DNA from: Aeromicrobium sp. Leaf350
Lineage (GTDB): Bacteria > Actinomycetota > Actinomycetes > Propionibacteriales > Nocardioidaceae
Assembly (NCBI RefSeq): GCF_916858655.1
Contig: NZ_CAKASL010000001.1
Location: 310,001-374,000, forward strand
DNA: 64,000 nucleotides
Reading direction: 5' to 3'
The notes below the pieces were generated by a model. It saw nothing but the letters and a program-made list of their open reading frames with translations, did no database searches and was not told the DNA's origin. Position 1 is the first letter of the stretch, and each line of letters begins with the position of its first letter. Position numbers and translations under genes: made by a program. This document shows positions 59,975 to 64,000 of this stretch, piece after piece.

Positions 59975-60988
59975 ATGAGATCCGACCTCGCTCCCTGGCG
60001 TCTCGGCCCGCAGCTGCTGGTCGGCAGCACGCTCGACACCCCCGCCGAGGTCGTCCGCCACTTCGGCGCCGTGCAGTCGCAGGAGCACCTGTGGGCGCCG
60101 TGGGCCGTCGGCCTGCGATGCGGCGCCACCTTCGAGCAGGTCCTCGACGGGCTGTGGCCGGCCGGGGTCGTGCGCACCCACGCCCTGCGCACCACGTGGC
60201 ACTACGTCCACACCGACGACCTCCCCCACGTCATCGCCGCCACCGCCGACCGCGTCATGGGCCAGCTCGTCCCGCACGTGCGCCGCGCGGGGCTGGCCGA
60301 GGACCGTCTGCTCGCCGCCAGCGAGGTCGTCACCCAGGTGGTGCGAGAGAACCCGGGCTGCACCCGCACCCTCATCGCGGAGCGACTGGCCGAGGCCGGG
60401 TACGAGGAGAAGGGCGACCGCCTCGCCCACGTCGTCATGGCCGCCGAGCTTCGCGGCGACATCGGCGGCGAGCGCCGACCCGGCCAGCACGAGTACCACC
60501 CGCTCGAGCTCGGTCCCCTGCCGTCCACCGACGACGCCCTGGCCTGGATCGCACGCACCTACGCCCGTGGCCACGGGCCCGTCACCGCCCACGACCTCGC
60601 CTGGTGGTCGAGCCTCACGGTGCGGCAGGCCCGCCGCGCGATCGAGCTGGCCGAGCTGCGGCCCGTCACCCTCGCCGGGCAGGAGCTGTGGTCGCTCGGC
60701 GAGCCAGAGGCGGTCGAGGTGCCGCCGGTGCTGCTGCTCGCGAACTTCGACGAGGTCATCTCTCACGTGCGCGACGCCGCCGTGAAGGCCGACGCTGGCC
60801 ACGGCTACGACGCCGCCATGTTCGCGACGGGCCTGCTGTTCCTCCACGGCCGCCTTCAGGGCCACTGGCGGCGGTCGGTCAAGGGCGACGAGGTCGATGT
60901 CGAGGTGTCCGCCGACCGACCCCTCACCCGGTCCGAGCAGCGGCACCTCGACGCCCAGGTCGAGCGCTATCGAGCCTTCTCGTCCTGA
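59975..60988 (+). CDS. Winged-helix DNA-binding protein (HTH_42/AlkZ-like family)
   Basis: This 337-residue protein matches the HTH_42 group related to the interstrand-crosslink glycosylase AlkZ: FGAVQSQEHLWAPWAVGLRC near the start, RTHALRTTWHYVHTDDLP (about 70-88), the DLAWWSSLTVRQARRAIELA segment near 205-225 and VLLLANFDEVISH near 250. The AlkZ catalytic QxQ (seen as QSQ at about 31-33) is present, so a base-excision role is possible, but many relatives lack tested activity. It diverges from glsA with a 53-bp gap. Single copy with its own promoter. Confidence 0.82.
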   Translation: MRSDLAPWRLGPQLLVGSTLDTPAEVVRHFGAVQSQEHLWAPWAVGLRCGATFEQVLDGLWPAGVVRTHALRTTWHYVHTDDLPHVIAATADRVMGQLVPHVRRAGLAEDRLLAASEVVTQVVRENPGCTRTLIAERLAEAGYEEKGDRLAHVVMAAELRGDIGGERRPGQHEYHPLELGPLPSTDDALAWIARTYARGHGPVTAHDLAWWSSLTVRQARRAIELAELRPVTLAGQELWSLGEPEAVEVPPVLLLANFDEVISHVRDAAVKADAGHGYDAAMFATGLLFLHGRLQGHWRRSVKGDEVDVEVSADRPLTRSEQRHLDAQVERYRAFSS

Positions 60989-61141
60989 CCTACTGACGGG
61001 TACACGACGGCTCTCGCACAGGCGACGCGTGAGTGTCGTCACGACACCCAGAACCCGGGAGTTCATCGTGTGTCCGGCGCGTTAAGGTGACTACAACAAC
61101 CCCCGTGTTCACCGCGCTATCCGGAAGAGGCGATCTGGGCC

Positions 61142-64000
61142 GTGGCCGAGTCCTCCACCACTGAAAACTCCAACTCCTCAATGCCTGACTTCGGCACCAA
61201 TCAGTGGCTCGTGGAGGAGATGTTCGAGCGCTACCAGGAAGACCCGAAGTCCGTCGACGGCGAGTGGGCCGACTTCTTCGCCAAGGGGGGCACGCCGAAC
61301 GGCGCCTCCAACGGCAAGCCGGCGCAGGCCGCTCCGGCCGCCACCACCCCGGCATCGGGCAAGGCTCCGGCCGCCGCGGCTCCCAAGTCGGAGCCCACCA
61401 CCGTGACGCCCACCAGCACCACGCCGGCCGCGTCGAACGGCACCGTCCCCGACGGCCGGTCCGCCCCCATCTCGAAGTCGACCCCGAGCGTCGTGAAGTC
61501 GACGACCGCCGCCACCTCGGCGCCGGCCGCCTCCGCCCCGGCCGAGGGCCCCGGTGAGGTCGACAAGGTCGTGCTGAAGGGCGCCGCCGCCCGCACGGCG
61601 CAGAACATGGACGCGAGCCTCGCGGTCCCCACCGCCACCTCGGTCCGCTCCGTCCCGGTCAAGCTGCTCTTCGACAACCGCACGGTCATGAACAACCACC
61701 TCGCCCGCGCTCGCGGTGGCAAGGTCTCGTTCACGCACATCATCGGCTACGCCGTGGTCCGCGCCGTCGCCTCGCTGCCGGAGATGAACACGGGCTACGA
61801 GACCAACGACGCCGGCAAGCCGGTGCAGCTCAAGCCCGAGCACGTCAACTTCGGCCTCGCGATCGACCTGCAGAAGAAGGACGGCTCGCGTCAGCTGCTC
61901 GTCCCGAGCATCAAGGCCGCCGAGACGATGAACTTCGCGCAGTTCTGGCAGGCCTACGAGGTCATGGTCAAGAAGGCGCGCGACGGCAAGCTCGAGGTCT
62001 CCGACTTCCAGGGCACCACGGTCTCGCTGACCAACCCGGGCGGCATCGGCACGAACCACTCGGTGCCGCGCCTCATGGCCGGCCAGGGCGTCATCGTCGG
62101 CGTCGGCTCGATGGAGTACCCGCCGGAGTTCCAGGGCGCGTCCGAGCACACGCTGGCCCAGATGGCGATCAGCAAGATGATGACGCTGACCTCCACCTAC
62201 GACCACCGCGTCATCCAGGGCGCGCAGTCGGGCGAGTTCCTCAAGCGCGTGCACCAGCTGCTCATCGGCGGCGAGGGCTTCTACGACGAGATCTTCCAGG
62301 CGCTGCGCATCCCCTACGAGCCCATCCGCTGGGCCCAGGACATCGCGGTCAGCCACGACGACGACATCGACCGCCAGGCGCGCGTGCTCGAGCTCATCCA
62401 CGCGTTCCGCGTGCGCGGCCACCTCATGGCCGACACGAACCCGCTGGAGTACAAGCAGCGCAGCCACCCCGACCTCGACACCGCCTCGCACGGCCTGACG
62501 CTGTGGGACCTCGACCGCGAGTTCCCCACCGGCCCGTCGTTCGGTGGCGAGCGCCGCTACATGAAGCTGCGCGAGATCCTCGGCATCCTGCGCGACTCGT
62601 ACTCGCGCACGATCGGCACCGAGTACATGTACATCGAGGACCCGGCGGAGCGTCGCTGGTTCCAGGAGCGCCTCGAGCGCGGCTACACCAAGCCGCCGCG
62701 CGAGGAGCAGCTCCGCATCCTGGCCAAGCTCAACGAGGCCGAGGCGTTCGAGACGTTCCTGCAGACGAAGTTCGTCGGCCAGAAGCGCTTCAGCCTCGAG
62801 GGTGGCGAGACCACCATCCCGCTGCTCGACGAGATCTGCGAGGAGGCTGCCGGCGACGGCCTCGAGGAGGTCTGCATCGGCATGGCCCACCGTGGCCGCC
62901 TCAACGTGCTGGTCAACATCGCGGGCAAGAGCCCCGGCGCGGTCTTCCGCGAGTTCGAGGGCAACATCGACCCCCGCACGGTGCAGGGCTCGGGCGACGT
63001 CAAGTACCACCTGGGCGTCGAGGGCGAGTTCACCTCCGAGCACGGCGACACGATCAAGGTCTCCGTCGCGGCCAACCCGTCGCACCTCGAGGTCGTCGAC
63101 CCGGTGCTGGAGGGCATCACCCGCGCCAAGCAGGACGTGCTGAACCGCGGCGAGGAGTTCCCGGTCCTGCCGGTCCTCGTGCACGGTGACGCCGCGTTCG
63201 CCGGCCAGGGCGTGGTGGCCGAGACGCTCAACCTCTCGCAGCTGCGCGGCTACCGCACCGGCGGCACGATCCACGTGATCGTCAACAACCAGGTCGGCTT
63301 CACCACCAGCCCGTCCTCGTCGCGCTCCTCGACGTACTGCACCGATGTCGCCCGGATGATCCAGGCGCCGGTCTTCCACGTCAACGGTGACGACCCCGAG
63401 GCCTGCATCCGCATCGCGGCGCTGGCCTACGAGTACCGCAAGACGTTCCACAAGGACGTCATCATCGACCTCATCTGCTACCGCCGTCGCGGTCACAACG
63501 AGGGCGACGACCCGTCGTTCACCCAGCCGCTGATGTACGACACGATCGAGAAGAAGAAGTCGGTGCGCAAGCTGTACACCGAGGCCCTCGTCGGTCGTGG
63601 CGACATCACGCTGGAGGAGGCCGAGGCGGCGCTGAACGACTACCAGGCCCGCCTGGAGCGCAACTTCAAGGACGTCAAGGACGCCGAGCACTCCGACCCG
63701 GCCTACAGCCGCACGCCGGACTACCCCGAGAAGCCCGAGATCCCGGGTGCGCTCGAGACCGCCATCACCCCCGAGGTGCTCAAGGCGATCGCCGACTCGT
63801 ACACCAACGTGCCGGAGGGCTTCACGGTCCACCCGAAGGTGCTGCCGCAGCTGCAGCGTCGCGCGGCGTCGATCACGGCCGGCCCCATCGACTGGGGCAC
63901 GGGCGAGATCCTCGCGATGGGCTCGCTGCTCCTCGACGGCCGCCCGGTGCGCATGGCGGGCCAGGACTCGCGTCGTGGCACGTTCTCCTCGCGCTTCGCG
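61142..64000 (+). CDS. kgd: Multifunctional 2-oxoglutarate decarboxylase/dehydrogenase E1-E2 (Kgd), 5' part
   Basis: The gene runs off the window after 953 codons; the family is about 1230-1270. GTG 61142 opens on AESSTTENSN, before the conserved FGTNQWLVEEMFERYQEDP. An Ala/Pro/Thr linker (about 45-130) leads to the E2-like acyltransferase domain with its DHR catalytic motif (STYDHRVIQG near 353). The thiamine-diphosphate E1 domain then starts near 395; GMAHRGRLNVLVN, VHGDAAFAGQG and HVIVNNQVGFTT are all present. This architecture is typical of Actinobacteria, which lack a separate SucB-like partner and regulate Kgd through GarA. It works in the TCA cycle. Upstream, GGAAGAGG lies about 11 nt before the start. 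Confidence 0.96.
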   Translation, partial: MAESSTTENSNSSMPDFGTNQWLVEEMFERYQEDPKSVDGEWADFFAKGGTPNGASNGKPAQAAPAATTPASGKAPAAAAPKSEPTTVTPTSTTPAASNGTVPDGRSAPISKSTPSVVKSTTAATSAPAASAPAEGPGEVDKVVLKGAAARTAQNMDASLAVPTATSVRSVPVKLLFDNRTVMNNHLARARGGKVSFTHIIGYAVVRAVASLPEMNTGYETNDAGKPVQLKPEHVNFGLAIDLQKKDGSRQLLVPSIKAAETMNFAQFWQAYEVMVKKARDGKLEVSDFQGTTVSLTNPGGIGTNHSVPRLMAGQGVIVGVGSMEYPPEFQGASEHTLAQMAISKMMTLTSTYDHRVIQGAQSGEFLKRVHQLLIGGEGFYDEIFQALRIPYEPIRWAQDIAVSHDDDIDRQARVLELIHAFRVRGHLMADTNPLEYKQRSHPDLDTASHGLTLWDLDREFPTGPSFGGERRYMKLREILGILRDSYSRTIGTEYMYIEDPAERRWFQERLERGYTKPPREEQLRILAKLNEAEAFETFLQTKFVGQKRFSLEGGETTIPLLDEICEEAAGDGLEEVCIGMAHRGRLNVLVNIAGKSPGAVFREFEGNIDPRTVQGSGDVKYHLGVEGEFTSEHGDTIKVSVAANPSHLEVVDPVLEGITRAKQDVLNRGEEFPVLPVLVHGDAAFAGQGVVAETLNLSQLRGYRTGGTIHVIVNNQVGFTTSPSSSRSSTYCTDVARMIQAPVFHVNGDDPEACIRIAALAYEYRKTFHKDVIIDLICYRRRGHNEGDDPSFTQPLMYDTIEKKKSVRKLYTEALVGRGDITLEEAEAALNDYQARLERNFKDVKDAEHSDPAYSRTPDYPEKPEIPGALETAITPEVLKAIADSYTNVPEGFTVHPKVLPQLQRRAASITAGPIDWGTGEILAMGSLLLDGRPVRMAGQDSRRGTFSSRFA

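Noticed and set aside
61178..63832. 884-codon minus-strand frame opposite kgd
   Set aside because: The kgd sequence on the plus strand is unmistakable; the antisense frame is a low-complexity Leu/Val/Arg shadow.
1..64000. CRISPR array
   Set aside because: No regularly spaced repeat of 20-40 bp was seen; the repeats noted are short, few or inverted.

Overview
The window is high-G+C actinobacterial chromosome, most likely from the Propionibacteriales (Aeromicrobium/Nocardioides-like; inferred). Support comes from the xseA-xseB-DUF4245-prfB block, ispH next to a DUF6542-type membrane protein and ychF (the mycobacterial order), an Rv3654c-3659c-like tad cluster, and an N-terminally extended kgd. 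No rRNA, tRNA or CRISPR array was found.

Region 1 (about 1-28 kb) is a mobile defence island. On the minus strand, drmD-drmMI (17589-10283) and drmA-drmB-drmC (6539-84) make up a complete class 1 DISARM anti-phage system. The two halves are pushed apart by a 3.7-kb module holding an XRE-ImmA/IrrE regulator, a coupled GNAT-like protein, a large serine recombinase, and a promoterless inverted copy of the drmMI 3' end. That copy faces the intact drmMI tail to tail and shares two inverted repeats of about 50 bp with it, each with one mismatch. Inverting the interval between them would swap the C-terminus of the DISARM methyltransferase. This looks like a phase-variation or diversity-generating arrangement and is the most interesting observation here. 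To the right lie a MobF/TraI-type relaxase (one-base frameshift in a C run), an MNT-HepT toxin-antitoxin pair, an AlpA-like excisionase, a tyrosine integrase, and a two-gene type I Mokosh system (mkoA kinase-helicase, mkoB PLD).

Region 2 (28-36 kb) holds accessory genes: Imm5-, SUKH-, YezG- and SuFu-like proteins of the kind that serve as immunity proteins to polymorphic toxins, an AAA+ ATPase coupled to a TPR protein, and unknown proteins. No partner toxin was recognised.

Region 3 (36-64 kb) is mostly core genome: a divergent SDR/TetR pair around a perfect palindrome, an alpha/beta hydrolase, methyltransferases, ychF, a Na+/H+ antiporter fused to a UBP zinc finger, a MhuD-like haem oxygenase, ispH, xseAB, DUF4245, prfB, DUF5302, a class A beta-lactamase, two paralogous Pro/Gly-rich membrane-anchored proteins, a seven-gene tad pilus operon, a glutaminase with a STAS-like tail, a winged-helix protein, and the 5' part of kgd, which runs off the window. 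Two copies of an interspersed palindromic repeat (53985, 58583) each supply the stop codon of the gene they follow.
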